64,000 nt of DNA from Stenopsyche tienmushanensis (GCA_008973525.1 WACJ01000101.1:1-64000), one strand, 5' to 3'; numbered from the stretch's first letter, positions 11,379-24,465 are shown. Numbers and translations: made by a program. Notes: generated by a model from the sequence alone, not told the origin.

Positions 11379-13002
11379 CCAACTGTCCAACTGCTTAACG
11401 CGGGACTACCTACAGGTACTCGCTAATATAAAATAAAATTCTATAATGATTATATTGTTCAAGATTTTATTTAGATGCGATAGGTGCTTATCGCAATGAG
11501 TTTAACGTTTAATATTTTGCGTTAAAATTATGACTTTTGTCCCGAGTGAATGAGTTCTTGGACCGTTGAAATATTGGATGTCTGTAAACGCGGCGAATTT
11601 TCCGTCTAAATCATAAGTATATTGAATTAAAGACAAGAAGTTGGTAAAATACGTTGAAAACAACCCTCGATCAAAGATCAGGGATTATATCAATTATAAC
11701 TTGGCAAAGTTGTGTTTTTGAAAAGTCTTATGAGAAACGTTGTCTTCTAACGAATGGTCGGAGTAAGTAAAGCCACTCAGCAAAGGATTTCTGACGGAGC
11801 TGCAACTTAATAACTAACCCTTTGCGGTCTTCGAACATTTGCAGGGCACATCCCGACTTCAAAGACAATAATTAGAGAGCTTCATCACTAAGTTTAGCGA
11901 CGGTGAAATTGACAGGTGTACAATTTAGTACGCCTCTTCATGCGTATGTACATCGATATGTGGCATCCCATATATTACCCCTGTACATATATACCATGTA
12001 TATTATATGATTTAAATATATTTATTTATAAACCTATAGTAAAAGTTGTATAGAGCTGGTCAACTTTGATTAAAGAACGTAGCAATTTTGCAACATCACA
12101 ATGAAATCGATATCAGGTCTTTTTTTAAGAAAACGCTCGTTGTGATGATCGGGAAAAAATGACGCGATAATTTATCATCGCGCCTATAGCAGCACGCTTA
12201 AATCGCCCGTTTCCCTATATCCCGTAGGAACTTGTGCATATTTATTGTGCGAAAATGTGAAAAGTCATCGGGAAGCGGCATGTGCGTCGATTCCCTATTT
12301 CTCGGTGTATTTAAACAGAAAGTAAAAATCGACAGAAGGAGGAATATCCGATAACACCCTCTCGACGGATCGTTAGGGCATTCCAGTCGTTAAAAAACAA
12401 TTTTAACTTTTAATCACTCCCTTTTACCGCCAGGGGCGCATTGGACTTTGCGGTCAAATTACTGTTTACTGTTACTAATCCTACTATTGACTGACCCTTT
12501 CAATGCACTCTTTATAGATATATAGTACCTACTCTCAGGACTACGTTTCATTATTCAGGCTTATATTTTTTGTAAAGCAAGTAAAAAAGTTTGTAAACAT
12601 TTTGCATTTTTTGTTTTTGATTCCCGATATGTTCATGTGTAAAACGCTCTCAAAAATGCAAATAATGAAAGTATACACCCAAAAAATCTACCATAACCAC
12701 AATCAATTATAATTTACCACTGCTAAATTGATTCAATTTTCGCTATACTATCGTGACTGAAATGATTCCTATTATATAGGTCGGAGTACAAATCTGGATT
12801 ATGAAAAAAAAATGTGCAACGTACCAACAAATTAAAAGATCAGAAGTAGTATTTTCAATATTCTGAAATTTAGTTTGGTTTAAAAAAATAAATATTGAGC
12901 TGATTATTACAGTCGTGAAGTTACCCCTATGACTGCATAATTTCGCAACTCACTCATATATATCTTCCACATAAAAAAATCCTTTCCCTAAAAAAAATCT
13001 CT

Positions 13003-13480
13003 TATGGAGATTGCCCGTCTATATGTGGCAATGTACATGGTACCTTAAAAAGGAAGAAGATTGAAATTAAGAATCGCTCATGCTTCCTTTGATGATGAAC
13101 TGAATGCTCGAAAACATTGGGTACATTAAGGTCCACCGCAAAATTCCTAAACCGCACGATCCTTGCACCCCATACACAGTGGCCCTCTATTTCCACACAT
13201 CCGCGCTAAGACTATGGATTAGAAGAGGGTTGCACCCTGTGTAGGAATCAATCGCCCCCAGTTCTGCAAGGGCTTCCGGTGAAATGGTCCATGATCGGGG
13301 GAGTTCTTCGATAGCCCTTAATGTTTCTGTTGCTTGCTCTTTCATTGTTTTTAAATGACGGCAGCATTGTGCTGTATCAAATGGCAAAACATTTTTTATT
13401 GCAGTTCTTCCAGTTTCTCCCCCGACAGCCCTCGCATAGTCGTGGATTCCATTCTGGAGATTATGTGGAGAAGCTTGTTT
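13003..13480 (-). other. Minus-strand coding-like stretch of unknown identity
   Basis: On the minus strand a frame of about 100 codons runs from about 13490 down to a stop at 13187. An internal ATG lies at 13387 (MPFDTAQCCRHLKTMKEQAT...). Composition is balanced and protein-like (CRHLKTMKEQATETLRAIEE suggests an amphipathic helix), and GC content is above that of its AT-rich surroundings. After the stop, the same frame stays open for another 40 codons or so. I recognise no family. It may be an exon of a nested gene, a processed pseudogene or part of a transposon. A possible acceptor ('ctccag') lies just upstream of the start of the open stretch. Confidence 0.35.
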
Positions 13481-14134
13481 AAAATGACATCACAGTTTGA
13501 ATGCACTTTAAAACATATTAATTAATGCGGGTTTAAATGATTAGAATTAATATCTGTAGTTTTAATTATAATTGCAATAGTTGTCGGCTTTGTGCCAAAT
13601 TCAACCGGCAATTTTCGAGGACGCTTTGGCGTGTTTGAGAGAAAATTCCTCTTTGTTTTAGAGCTGCTGAATACGTTTGCAAGTTAATTGAGCGAAACAA
13701 TTATAACAATGCTTGCATTGAATTTATAGATTCCAATTGAAATGTTATTGCTGTTGACGTGAATGTATTAACTAAGCCATTGACTGTAGTCTAATAGAAC
13801 TACGACCAATAATTCAGTTAGTAGAACATTTAGTATGTCAAACGTTCAGACAATGGTTTATTTACATACTATTTGTCATCGAAAGCACTTGAATTTGTGC
13901 TTTAAAGTGTTTTCCAGCTTTTTATTATACACGTTTGCACATTCATGAATAAAAAATATATGTAAATATATCATTTTTACTAAAGATTTATAAAAACTTA
14001 TATTATTTTTTTTCGGTTCAGTGTCATAACGCAGATGACAAAATGTTTTTTTTTTTGCTTTATCAATACGTATAGCTTATAATTTTTTTTAAATACGATT
14101 AAGGCTCGATTCTCACTATGGTGCCATTCACGGT

Positions 14135-14674
14135 TTAACCTTTTCGTTAGTGAGCAAATTTAAAATCGATGAAGTCGTTGATGTCATAATCGCTTTACGC
14201 CGATTACTTTCTGTCAGCTCCTAATCAACGTAAGACAATCTTCAATTCACTTCAATTCACTTGATAGTGAATACAAGACCACGTCATTTCTTTACATAAA
14301 CAATGCACAAATAATCGATTCATTTGCTCCTCCTTTAGAAGGAAATGATAATTGAACAAAGCTCATTCAACACGCAGAGAAGAACGGCAAGCAGTTAAAT
14401 AAACAAACACTCTCGATAACACACAATATTCGGTCGTTTCTTTGCGTAAACAAATAACACACTTGAAATCGAAATCATTATAAGTCGATAAATTTGAGCT
14501 TAACGATCTATACAATCATGCGATGCATATGAAGAAGCTATCCGTCTCAGTCTCCCGAACTACGCTAAATTCTCTCTGTCTCTGTCCGCCTCGGAGCTTC
14601 AATGCACAAGAGTGCCCTTTCTGAATAGTGAAGGTCAAAACGGATATTTCCGTGAGTACTCATGAAACGGTTAA
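14135..14674 (+). mobile_element. piggyBac-like MITE, family I, full length
   Basis: TTAACCTTTTCGTTAGTGAG at the left and ...AGTACTCATGAAACGGTTAA at the right form an imperfect terminal inverted repeat bounded by TTAA, the target site of piggyBac transposons. About 540 bp, noncoding, with a CT-rich 'ccgtctcagtctcc' stretch. Highly similar copies lie at 22054-22588 and 48726-49258. Its interior ('cggtcgtttctttgcgtaaac', 'gatctatacaatc.tgcgatg') is shared with family II, so both derive from related parents. Confidence 0.9.
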
Positions 14675-14787
14675 TCTCGCTCCGGTCTCGGTCCGATCTC
14701 TATCCGGTCAAATTCTATGAAGCAAACTAAAAACCTGGACAGATAATAAATTTCGAAGAATTATTAGGATTCTTAAAAATGTATTTT

Positions 14788-14897
14788 ATTGCATTTAATG
14801 AATCTGCTATTTTAATAACGGAAATGCCACGAAATCTACCACTGAAACGCCAAAATATCTTTCCACTACCTTCCAATCAATATAATATTTGGTTAGA
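14788..14897 (+). repeat. 110-bp repeat, second copy at 16542-16650
   Basis: The two blocks share 'gcatttaatgaatctgc', 'gtaataacggaaatgccacg' and 'atctttccactacct' with scattered differences, in the same orientation about 1.75 kb apart. Neither has visible terminal repeats. They may be remnants of one element or a small local duplication. Confidence 0.75.
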
Positions 14898-16541
14898 CTT
14901 TTACTTTTTTGAAACAGTAAAAAGAAGTTGAAGAAAGTAATTTTCTTTATTTTTTTTATTATTGTATATAAAGATAAAAATCTAGACAAGTGGGTGCCAC
15001 ACGAACTGTCAGAAGGCTAAAATTGAACCGCTTGGAAGTGTTTTCTTCGTTGATAAATTCAAATACATAACAATAGTAGTTATTGACAATAAAATAAGTA
15101 GAAGAAATTGATACAACAGTTTCTCCCCGAGTCTCCGATGACTAGTTTTAGGGATTTCTTACGAATAAAATTATCTAATTTCTATCTTCCTTCAAAAACC
15201 CAAAAATCTAAATGGAATCGATTTTTTTAAAAATATACCTCATCAAATTTATTTTTTCTGATTAAATTTCGTATAGTTGATGGTTAAACCGACATAACTA
15301 AATTGATTTTTAAATAAACTACATGTTTTTAGTTTAGTTTAGTTTTAAGTTTGCAGGAGTGAACTTTTAAGTCAGGGGATGACACATTTGGAAGGATTTA
15401 TTCATACAGTTTATGTCTTACATATATGTATCAGCTTTTATGAACACATTTGAACTTTCACTTGCCAAACTAAAGACGATATCCAATTTCAATTTTCGCA
15501 CTTTACATCCAGCTAAAATGGATTTTTTTAAATACATTATTTTTTATGTATTTATTGAACTTCGTGTAGTCACTGATTGAACCAATTTTAATTGAATTAA
15601 ATTTAATACTTTTTTAAGAATTAAATCGCCAAATCATATACAAAAACATCTTCACTATATACAAACCTGTATATATAATATGAGTATTAAATAATATTAT
15701 TAATCACGACAGTCTGTATACAAAATGCGATACGAAAATATTAATACAAAATGTTTTTTTTTATATTCCATTGATTGTTTTTGTCGTTATTACAATCGAA
15801 GTTAAAACAAAACTTGCCAAACACAATTAATAATTTGTATGGTATGAAAGTGAGATAAAGTACTCTGCATTTATGGTAATTCAAAAACAATATTTTATGG
15901 ATCATATAGTGTGGCAAGCCCTAATTACTGAGGAAAGTCTCTTGTTTCCGTAACATTATCTTGGAAGGCCTTAATGAAGCGCGACGATATAGGGGGAAAG
16001 AGCGGTGCCGCTTTAAAATTAGAAGTTCCTCCGACAACCCAATTAAAGGTGTGACCCGAAACACTTTTTCCCGGAGGTGTGCACAGGCAACAGGCCCTGA
16101 ACGAATTATAAACAAATTACGCTACCGTGTTGTTTGATGGCTGACGGCGCCATTAATCATCGTTTTAACAAACTTCAGCTGGAAACATATCGCGGGGAAG
16201 GTACGGGAGTAGATACCGGCAGCTTAGGTAGCCGGCCCCAAGATGGGGTCAAAGTGTTCTCCACAAAATGTGTTTTAGATGTTGAGTAATGGATGTTTGA
16301 CTTTTTCGAGCGAAAACTTAATGGAAAAATGAGAAAGCGCGCCCAAGAACGGCCTCCGGAACAAAATCTTCGATAAAAATAAACAACAATTGCTAATTTT
16401 CGCGTACGCAGCGGGTCAAATCTGGAGTTGGCGGTTCCCGAGAATTTTTCATGCAAATCAGGCACGTGGTCTTGAAATTTGCTATCGAGGCGAGGGTGGA
16501 ATTTGAATTTGAAGTACATTTTCCATTATGCACGGTAATAA

Positions 16542-16650
16542 GCATTTAATGAATCTGCCATCGTAATAACGGAAATGCCACGGAATCTACCACCCGAACG
16601 CTAAAGTATCTTTCCACTACCTCCCCCTATCAATATTATATTCGGTTGGA
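16542..16650 (+). repeat. 110-bp repeat, partner of 14788-14897
   Basis: Same family as the block at 14788, a little GC-richer here. It abuts a GC-richer patch at 16110-16520 in which no gene is recognisable. Confidence 0.75.
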
Positions 16651-16880
16651 ATAATGTATCTTGAGATTTAATTCAAATATGAAATTCGCATCATCATACA
16701 TAAAATAACGAACTAAAAAAATCAAAATTTAAACAACACTAGATAGTTCCGCGGTTAACCGATTGAACCAATAACTCAATAATCTTGGAGTAATACAGGA
16801 CCTGTGACTGTTGACCACATTTTTAAAAATGTCAAATGATTGGTTAATATTGCTAAAAGCCACCTAAATATGTATATATA

Positions 16881-17500
16881 TTAGGGTGTCCCATAAGTTT
16901 CTTTCGTTTTCATATTAAGAAAAAAATAAACAATAATTTGTATAGCATCAAAATTTATTGAATAATATATGATCCATTATGTTCTATTATCTTTTTCCAT
17001 CTCTCCGGAAGCCTCATAATGCCTTCTTGCCAAAATTTTTTGGCAAAATATTGATCAAGGTACATTTTTATATCATTTTTTGAATTAAAATTTTTACCAC
17101 GTAATGATTTTTTAAATGGAAGAAATAAATAATAATCTGAAGGGACAATGTCCGGAGAGTTTGGAGGATGAGGTAAAACATCCCAGTCAAATGATAATAA
17201 TTTATTTCTGACGAGCAAAGACACACGAGGTCTTATCGTGATGAAAAACAACGCCTCGTCTGTTCGCTAATTCTGGCCGTTTTCTGGACAATTGCATCCT
17301 TTGGATTGTCTAGTTGGTAACAATATTTTGTTGAATTGATCGTTTCACCTTGCTGAAGTAGCTCATAATAAACTACCCTCTTCCAGTCCCATTAAATGCA
17401 TAGCAAAACTTTTTTTGGATGTAGGCCAGGTTTAGCTACAGTTAAAGCTTCTGTACCCTTGATCCAAGACCGTTTACGTTGGATATTCTCATATCAAAAT
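16881..17500 (-). pseudogene. Mariner transposon remnant with C-terminal transposase
   Basis: The left end TTAGGGTGTCCCATAAGTTT follows a TA and is a typical mariner terminus. On the minus strand from about 17500 downward the sequence reads as mariner transposase: LHPKKVLLCI-WDWKRVVYYELL, then after a frame break WDVLPHPPNSPDIVPSDYYL and finally LPERWKKIIEHNGSYI. An in-frame stop replaces a tryptophan codon after LLCI, and the HDNARPH catalytic motif is scrambled (HDKTSC). The N-terminal half and the second terminus are missing, so it is inactive. Confidence 0.85.
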
Positions 17501-18529
17501 TGAAACTAAAAAATCATGGTTCGAAGTCCAGATAAAACCGAATAGTAAAACGGTGCTTTATTGAGGTATACTATATTTTTACATAATGAATCTAAATTGG
17601 TGTTTTTACATTTAAAAATAATTCTACTCCCCAGTCATTAGCAAATTGGTCATCGTTCACTTGTGCACTGTACAGCCCATTGCCATTCCATTTTAACACG
17701 TCACTCCCGCTGACATCTGTTGAAACTGCATTTGGCCGTACCACAATAAAGCGGCATAACGACCCCAGGGCCGATTTTGGTCGTTGTTGGAGGCACACCT
17801 AATATACAATTTATTCCGACTGAGGGGAAAAAAGTGCAACGCAATTGTAGAATTATTTAGGCAGCGTCAAATGACACGACTGCAAAGCCCTCGCCGTCTG
17901 TGCTCGGTAGTCATAAATAACGCCGATAATAGAGATATATTTCACCGCCTCGTAGATCCGGCGTAGAGCCTCGGAGTCTAGCCTGTAGATCTTCGCGGGG
18001 CTACTCTCACCTGAATACATCACGATGCCGGTTAATGCACCCTGGGCCGCATAATCGTATTACTAACCCGCCCTACCCTCCTGCGATATAATTCTCAAAC
18101 ATTCGCCAAATAATCGCTTCACTTTAACGAGCGTGCACTATTGCCCTTTCGCGCCCTAAACCACGCGCATATGAGAACATTAATGGCACTGAATACAAAA
18201 TTTATCATATTCAAGTAAATACTGTGCTCGGTGGATGGAAGCATAAATGTTTGAGTTTTACGGGAGGTACACTCTAAAATTTCTAAGATTTCCTCAGCTT
18301 TTTACATAAGTAAAAATTGCTGATTTGATAATATTTTTTTCTAATGTAACAAAAATATGTATTTCAAACTCATATCAAGCTACATGGGGGACGGTGGCTC
18401 GACTATGGAATTCTTCAGGATATACGAACTCGCACGTGGGTCTGTTTACTATCGGATCACTAAAGCTGATCAAGATAATGAAAATGGTTAAGTGGCCCTC
18501 AAAAATGGTTAAGTGACAAAATAGCCCTC

Positions 18530-18615
18530 GTCTTAAGTAGGATCTTTATTTAACTCGTAAAGGAATTCTCTAAAGATAAGTGGACGGGAAAAACACATCT
18601 TCCAGCAATCAAGGC
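18530..18615 (-). repeat. Dispersed repeat with poly(A)-signal-like core, partner at 24376-24465
   Basis: Shares 'gtcttaa.taggatctttatttaa' and 'gacgggaa.aacacatcttcc' with 24376-24465. On the minus strand the core reads TTAAATAAAGATCC, with an AATAAA hexamer. This would suit the 3' end of a retroelement or the R region of an LTR, but no coding sequence or LTR boundary is visible. Confidence 0.55.
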
Positions 18616-20087
18616 TTTTTATTGTCTCTCCAGTCTAATTTTCTATACTTCCACATTTCAAGCTCAAACACGTGTTGGAGGATAAGAAGAGGCCATTGCT
18701 AGTCTCACTAAACGCACTTGCTACGATTAACAATAGCTTCAACACTTTAAATTTTGGTTACCCAAAAGAGTTTTCGCATTTAAGAATGCAAACATGTGTG
18801 ATTTTCAACATATTCACGCTCGATACCTATTCAGTGATGCAGTGACGCATATCTTGTCTCACATATTTGTCTGTAGCATAATGAATATAATATAATATCG
18901 CATTTCAGCTGAAATTTTGAATGTTGGACTCGATTGTTCGCAAGTAGAAAGAATAAAATTTTGATATTTTTTACGAGAACTGGCTCAAAGATTCCTTTAT
19001 GGTTTCTATTGTATTCAATTATTTTTGAAATTCAAGCTCCATTTTTTCAATCATCAGATCTAATGAGCTTTCAAGAAAGCCCGCATGTAGACAAAAGTAA
19101 TCCTCCGATAAAAGCAGCATCCTTACAATTATGAGAAAATTTTAATTAAAACCTACAAAAGAAAAGCCCTTCAATCTGCGTAATGGAAAGGTTGCGTACT
19201 GCGGCAACAACAATTGCGACAGCCTTCATATTTGAAGATTTAAACGTATTAATACTTCAAAAAGACCCAAGCAAAAGATTCTAATTAGGCACGCTCAAAA
19301 TAATTAGCAATATCACATAAATTTATGTCAAGAAATATTTAATCCCGCGGCTGTCAGCTTTTCACGTATACAAGATTGAGCTGTAACAACGACAAATTGG
19401 CCTATAATTCAAATGGAAAATATTCATAACTCGATTTAATATATAATTTCAATTTCTCAATGACAAAAATCTTTTTCCAATTTAAAAATCCGACTTGGAA
19501 CTGATTTAGGATATAATACGTGCAATTATACCACTAATAGGCTTATGCACCATTACCCGCAACAATGGAATGATAGATACTGTAAATTATGACAAAGAAC
19601 CGGAGAAAGAGGGAGAAATTCATAATCTTCTTTTGCTTCAAAGTTTTTGCAAATTGCTTTCGCTCTTTCTGGAAAATAAAAAATCCGTGTCGTAAAATAA
19701 TAGATGTAATATTTTCACTTTGAATGTGTATTTGATTACCGGAGTTTTTTGCCTGAATTCTGCGAAATTCATTCCCAAAGAAAGTTTTTAAAATTCAGAC
19801 TTATTACATTTTAATTTTGTTAAAAAAATATTTTGATTAATAAATGTGAATAGATTTTCTTTAATACTAATAATTCGGCGAAGGTACTTTCTACAGAAAA
19901 CATTATTAAAAAGGCATTCAAAATCAGGATGAATAGATACGCAAATTAAATCATACGACTGACATGAAATTGAGAAAAAGTGTTGAAGTGAGAAAACGCA
20001 CAAAATTAGTTTTATATCATAAATATTGTTAAAAAAAATATTTTTATCTAAAAAGCAATAAGTGAAATGCAGATGATGATGATCGGT

Positions 20088-20840
20088 TATCTAAATATTC
20101 GAATATATTTGCCCCTTTTCCAATATTCGTATATTCGAACATTTGTAAAATTAATCGAATATTATTCGTTATATATTTTTTAAGAAAATTGCTCGATGTT
20201 CTTCTGCCAATCGAAATAGCAACAAAGAAATGCAAAAATATGCCAGGTTTATTGAAATTATTTTATTGAATTTGTGTAAAGTTTATTAAAAAACTATTCA
20301 AAAATATCGATCATGCCAAAAAAAAAAGGGTGATATTTTAGATACTGTCGATAAAACCAAACTCAATGACAACTGAGAGGGTTTTTTCAACAGCGGGCTC
20401 AATAAAAATAAAATTACGGTCAAGCTTAAAAGTAGGACGTTCAATGCACTTTTTTTAAAAATATGTATTGCTGAAAAGTAAATAAAATTCTGATCCTTTT
20501 GATTTCGCTAAAACCAAAAACCTCAAAATTTCACTTGATTTCTAGCCTTTGTCTACGAGAAAACGCGTTGCGCAACAGAAGATGATACTTCTCGCCCTCT
20601 TTGTGTGATGAGATCAAGAACCTTCCTTCCTGAGGGAATAAATTTATTTCTAATGAAGGGAACTTTGTAGAAAAATAAGATGCTCCATTTATATTTTTAT
20701 ACAATAACATTAATGAAAAATTCCGGGTTATATTTGAATCACCCTCGTCTACATATATAAAATATTCGAATACTCGAATATTTTACCAATTTCACATTCG
20801 ATATTCGAATAATTGATTTTACGAATATTTGGGACCCCTA
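20088..20840 (+). mobile_element. hAT element remnant (TAGGGGTCCCAAATATTCG end)
   Basis: At 20369-20430 a + frame reads TTERVFSTAGSIKIKLRSSL, the conserved C-terminal dimerisation motif of hAT transposases (ER.FS.AG....K.RS.L). The right boundary read inward is TAGGGGTCCCAAATATTCG. The left boundary near 20088 shows only a decayed match (TAAATATTCG). AT-rich 'attcgaata' repeats fill both subterminal zones. Most of the transposase is gone and the remaining frames are broken. Confidence 0.75.
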
Positions 20841-22053
20841 ATTAGCACTTTCAGATATCATCTTCATGATTTTTGGAAAAAAAAATGATTAATTGATGCT
20901 ATTAATAATTAGAAATTATTTGGACAAACCATAGTTCACCGCTGATGTAATTTAAAAATAAATACAATGACGAAAATTTTATTGGAATCTATCCTTCATT
21001 AAAATAATGCAAAACTGGGAATGTTTTATTGGATCATTATTGTAAGTTAACTACTCATAGGTTCTGCCCGATTGCATTGTTCAGAATTTACATTTGAAGA
21101 ACCAGAAAATTAAGCTTGGGCTCAATCAGAATGATCTTATAGAAATCTTTTTATAATATGTGAAACTAACCGAAACTATAGTATGCTTTTATCATTTTAA
21201 TATCAGGTGTACATGGGGCTAGATTTTCGAGCTATAGCATTATACTAATGTTAGTAAGCTAGTGAGATAATCTAGAACTAGTACACGGAGCTAAAGTTAC
21301 TAGCTAGCTATAATAGGTGGAAAAAATAGCCTCGTGTATACTGGACATAATTTTTATCCATATATATATAAAGCCAATCTTCTCGCATAAACTTTAAAAG
21401 CATTATTTTCAATGAGTTTTGAAACTGGAATCGAAAGTGGAAGGATTGAGACATGTGGAATATAAGTATGACATTTCTTTTCGGGGCGCATATCCTGCGG
21501 GGAGACATGGCGATTACGAGGGCCCCCCGTCGACCACAGCCCTGATCGATATCAATCGGTGACCATTCTGTACTTCGCGGGGGCCTCTTTTCTACTTGTA
21601 AAGCTTCGCTGTTTTCAATAAAGTAAGTTTCCCACTCGGCGGGGTGGAGCCCACCCGGAAAATTTATTCACTTTATGGCTCACTCCAAACTTATTCTCCA
21701 CGACGAAAGTGATAAAATACGAGCACCGCCTCGCCCTGTAACATTTTAAAAAGTTTAAAAGCATTCCGCGGCGTATCCGTGCGGAAAATGTATGCAAAAA
21801 TATTTGATAGTCACGAAAAAAATTGCGTTGCTCCACCAGGCTGAGGTGTTGCTTACCACCCTGGATTTCCTATCATCGGATCGGATGGAAACTGATATAA
21901 ACTAATAACTACTATTGGCAAACTTTTCATATTTGTTTTACCGTATAAAATGTATCCACAGAGCTTTTTATTTATATTCAAATAGGAGAAATGTACCAAT
22001 CATTTTAAGAGATCATGATTTTTTCTGATCAATTGTTTTTAATGAGAGTTAAC

Positions 22054-22588
22054 TTAACCTTTTCGTTAGTGAGCAAATTTAAAATCGATGAAGTCGTTGA
22101 TGTCATAATCGCTTTACACCGATTACTTTCTGTCAACTCCTAATCAGCGTAAGACAATCTTCAATTCGAGGCAGAGCCACTTGTCATGAACACTCGTCAT
22201 TTCTTTACATAAACAATGCACAAAAAATCGATTCAAGTGCTCCTCCTTTAGAAGGAAATGATAATTGGACAAAGACTCATTCAACACGCAGCGAAGAACG
22301 GCAAGCAGTTAAATAAACAAACACTCTCGATAACACACAATATTCGGTCGTTTCTTTGCGTAAACAAATAACACACTTGAAATCGAAATCATTTTAAGTG
22401 GATAAATTTGGACTTAATGATCTATACAATCATGCGATGCATATGAAGAAGCTATCCGTCTCAGTCTCCCGAACTGCGCTAAGTTCTCTCTGTCTCTGTC
22501 CGCCTCGGAGCTTCAATGCACAAGAGTGCTCTTTCTGAATAGTGAAGGTCAAAACGGATATTTCCGTAAGTACTCACAAAAAGGTTAA
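22054..22588 (+). mobile_element. piggyBac-like MITE, family I, full length
   Basis: TTAACCTTTTCGTTAGTGAG to AGTACTCACAAAAAGGTTAA, bounded by TTAA on both sides. It is nearly identical to 48726-49258 and very close to 14135-14674, so these are comparatively recent insertions. No coding content. Confidence 0.92.
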
Positions 22589-22707
22589 TTTCTATACTTA
22601 TTTAAATAATTGAAAAACCAATCTCACCCAATCCATCTGTCTCAGGTTTTATGAAAATATAACTCAAAATCGATTTTTAATTATTTTCAATCAATACTTT
22701 TTATATT

Positions 22708-22775
22708 TCTTTCAAGTAAGGAACCTAAGTATTTTTACATATTTTTCAAAATGCTGGGTCCGGTAAGTCGATTTC
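22708..22775 (+). repeat. 70-bp repeat, second copy at 61933-61998
   Basis: Both copies read 'tttca.gtaag....ta...atttt..acatat.tt..aaaatgctg..tc.ggtaagtcgattt'. Each holds two GTAAG tracts resembling splice donors. No boundaries or coding content identify the family. Confidence 0.6.
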
Positions 22776-23397
22776 AATTCAATGTATTTAATCACTGGAT
22801 GTTAAAGCAATAAGTACGAATCCAATTTTACAGTTGTACCAATTTCAAATGTTGATCTGCATATAGCACTTTGAACACTTTAGTTTTATTCGTTGAATAT
22901 GGTTCGAATGTATCGAGTTCGATATGATATTTATGATGGTTAATATCTAATGTAGTTAGTATTCATTTATAAAATCTTTTGTGAATAGCTGATGCAAGCA
23001 TGAAAAACAGATTTTGTCCCCACTGGCCATGGTTTTTTGAATATGATTTTTAATAATTATAATTTACGATTAATAGTATAAAAAATAAATATTACGTATA
23101 ATAAAAGAGCTCGTGAACAATTTCTTCAGAAGAATCGCTTTCAAGCCTAGGGCCTAAGCCTAGGGTAACCCTTGAAAATATTTAAATCATAAACAAACAA
23201 CACAAAAGGTAGACAATAAATTTTATAGTTATTTTAACAGTGCATATGCAAAAAAATATTAAATAACGCCAACATGTCTATCGAATTAGGCGAATAACGT
23301 GAAACATGAAACATATTCATTTCGTGGTGCGTTGAGTGACAACTCTAGCAATATTCATAAATGTATTTTCATGTTTTAAACAAAAATACGTGGATTG

Positions 23398-23466
23398 CGT
23401 CTATAGACGCGTATGGCTTGTAGAAACCTAAAGGTGTTTTTGGTCTCGTCTATAGACGCTTATGGC
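23398..23466 (+). repeat. Twice-repeated palindromic motif CGTCTATAGACGCNTATGGC
   Basis: A 20-bp motif occurs at 23398-23417 and 23447-23466, identical except for one base. Its first 12 bases are a perfect palindrome (CGTCTATAGACG). The two sites start 49 bp apart. The spacing and conservation suggest a paired binding site or the subterminal repeats of a mobile element. No protein is known to me for this motif. Confidence 0.7.
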
Positions 23467-23635
23467 ATTCAATTGGTTATATGCTTTTGTATGACAAAAT
23501 GTAGTAATACAAAGTGCAAATTTATAAGATATGACTTTAAGCACGGGAACTAGTAATTGTTAAGCGTAGATGAGATATCATTACATCTAATAGCCGTTTT
23601 TATGAATTATAACCAGCGAGGTTGAAAGAAGGTAA

Positions 23636-23875
23636 ATGATGACGGATCGCACTACTGATGAGGATCACTCCTTCCCAATTAATTTTGTCGAAGATATTCG
23701 GTGGTTCTGCCAACGCACGTATTCTCAAAACAATCAGTGCTCCTCGGAGACATCAAATCTTCAGTCAGCTGGAGTCCCGGAAACATCGGCGGGAATATCC
23801 AGGGAATGCATTGTGCACGTCATAAACCGTGCACAGCTCGGAATAATATCCAATTCTAGTAAGAACATTCGCTGA
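23636..23875 (+). other. Unassigned 79-codon open frame in a GC-richer patch
   Basis: The frame starts MMTDRTTDEDHSFPINFVED and has balanced composition with few low-complexity runs, unlike most chance ORFs in this AT-rich intron. No known domain is recognised. Overlapping frames on both strands continue to about 24200, so it may be part of a decayed retroelement (a retroelement-end-like repeat follows at 24376) rather than a gene. Confidence 0.2.
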
Positions 23876-24375
23876 CAGGGGTAGGCGCTTGCTGTCAGGA
23901 CTCCTCATTCCTCAAACATTTGTAACGCTCGTTGCTCGCCTACTCTCATTCGTCATCTGTCTCAGTTAATACGTGTGTTTTGTCATACACCCCTCGCAAT
24001 TGGATCTCCAGGGAAGAGACTGCCAAATATATTTATTTAAAAACATCTTCCTTCCGCCGCTATTATGGGAAACACCGGAAGGATAAAGGATTTTCCGCCC
24101 TATGTCATACCTCAAATCTTGTGACGCTTTCATTTTCATTCGTGAGATCATTGAGATCCATCATTTTGACAAAACATATTATGCATATTGAATACCTTAT
24201 TGTATGACTGTACAAGATTAGCTTTTTAATATCCATAAAATAGATGGATAGTTTTATTCCGTAGAAAAAAAGCGCCCTGATCAATTCCCGCCCTGCAAGT
24301 GTTCTTCAGGGTGTACGATCGTACATCTGAAGCCAAACACGATAACGGAGATGATCAAATTGTAACAAATAGATG

Positions 24376-24465
24376 TTCGTCTTAACCAGGATCTTTATTT
24401 AAGTCGGAGAAAGATTTGCTACGCGACTACGGGTGAGCCGACGGGAAGAACACATCTTCCCGCGG
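24376..24465 (-). repeat. Dispersed repeat, partner of 18530-18615
   Basis: The better-preserved copy: 'gttcgtcttaaccaggatct' followed by 'ttatttaagtcgg' and, after a variable centre, 'gccgacgggaagaacacatc'. On the minus strand it carries AATAAA. Probably a retroelement end. Confidence 0.55.

Noticed and set aside
11816..11840. piggyBac-like end (AACCCTTTGCGGTCTTCG)
   Set aside because: Resembles known piggyBac termini, but lacks an adjacent TTAA (CTAA instead) and no partner end was found.
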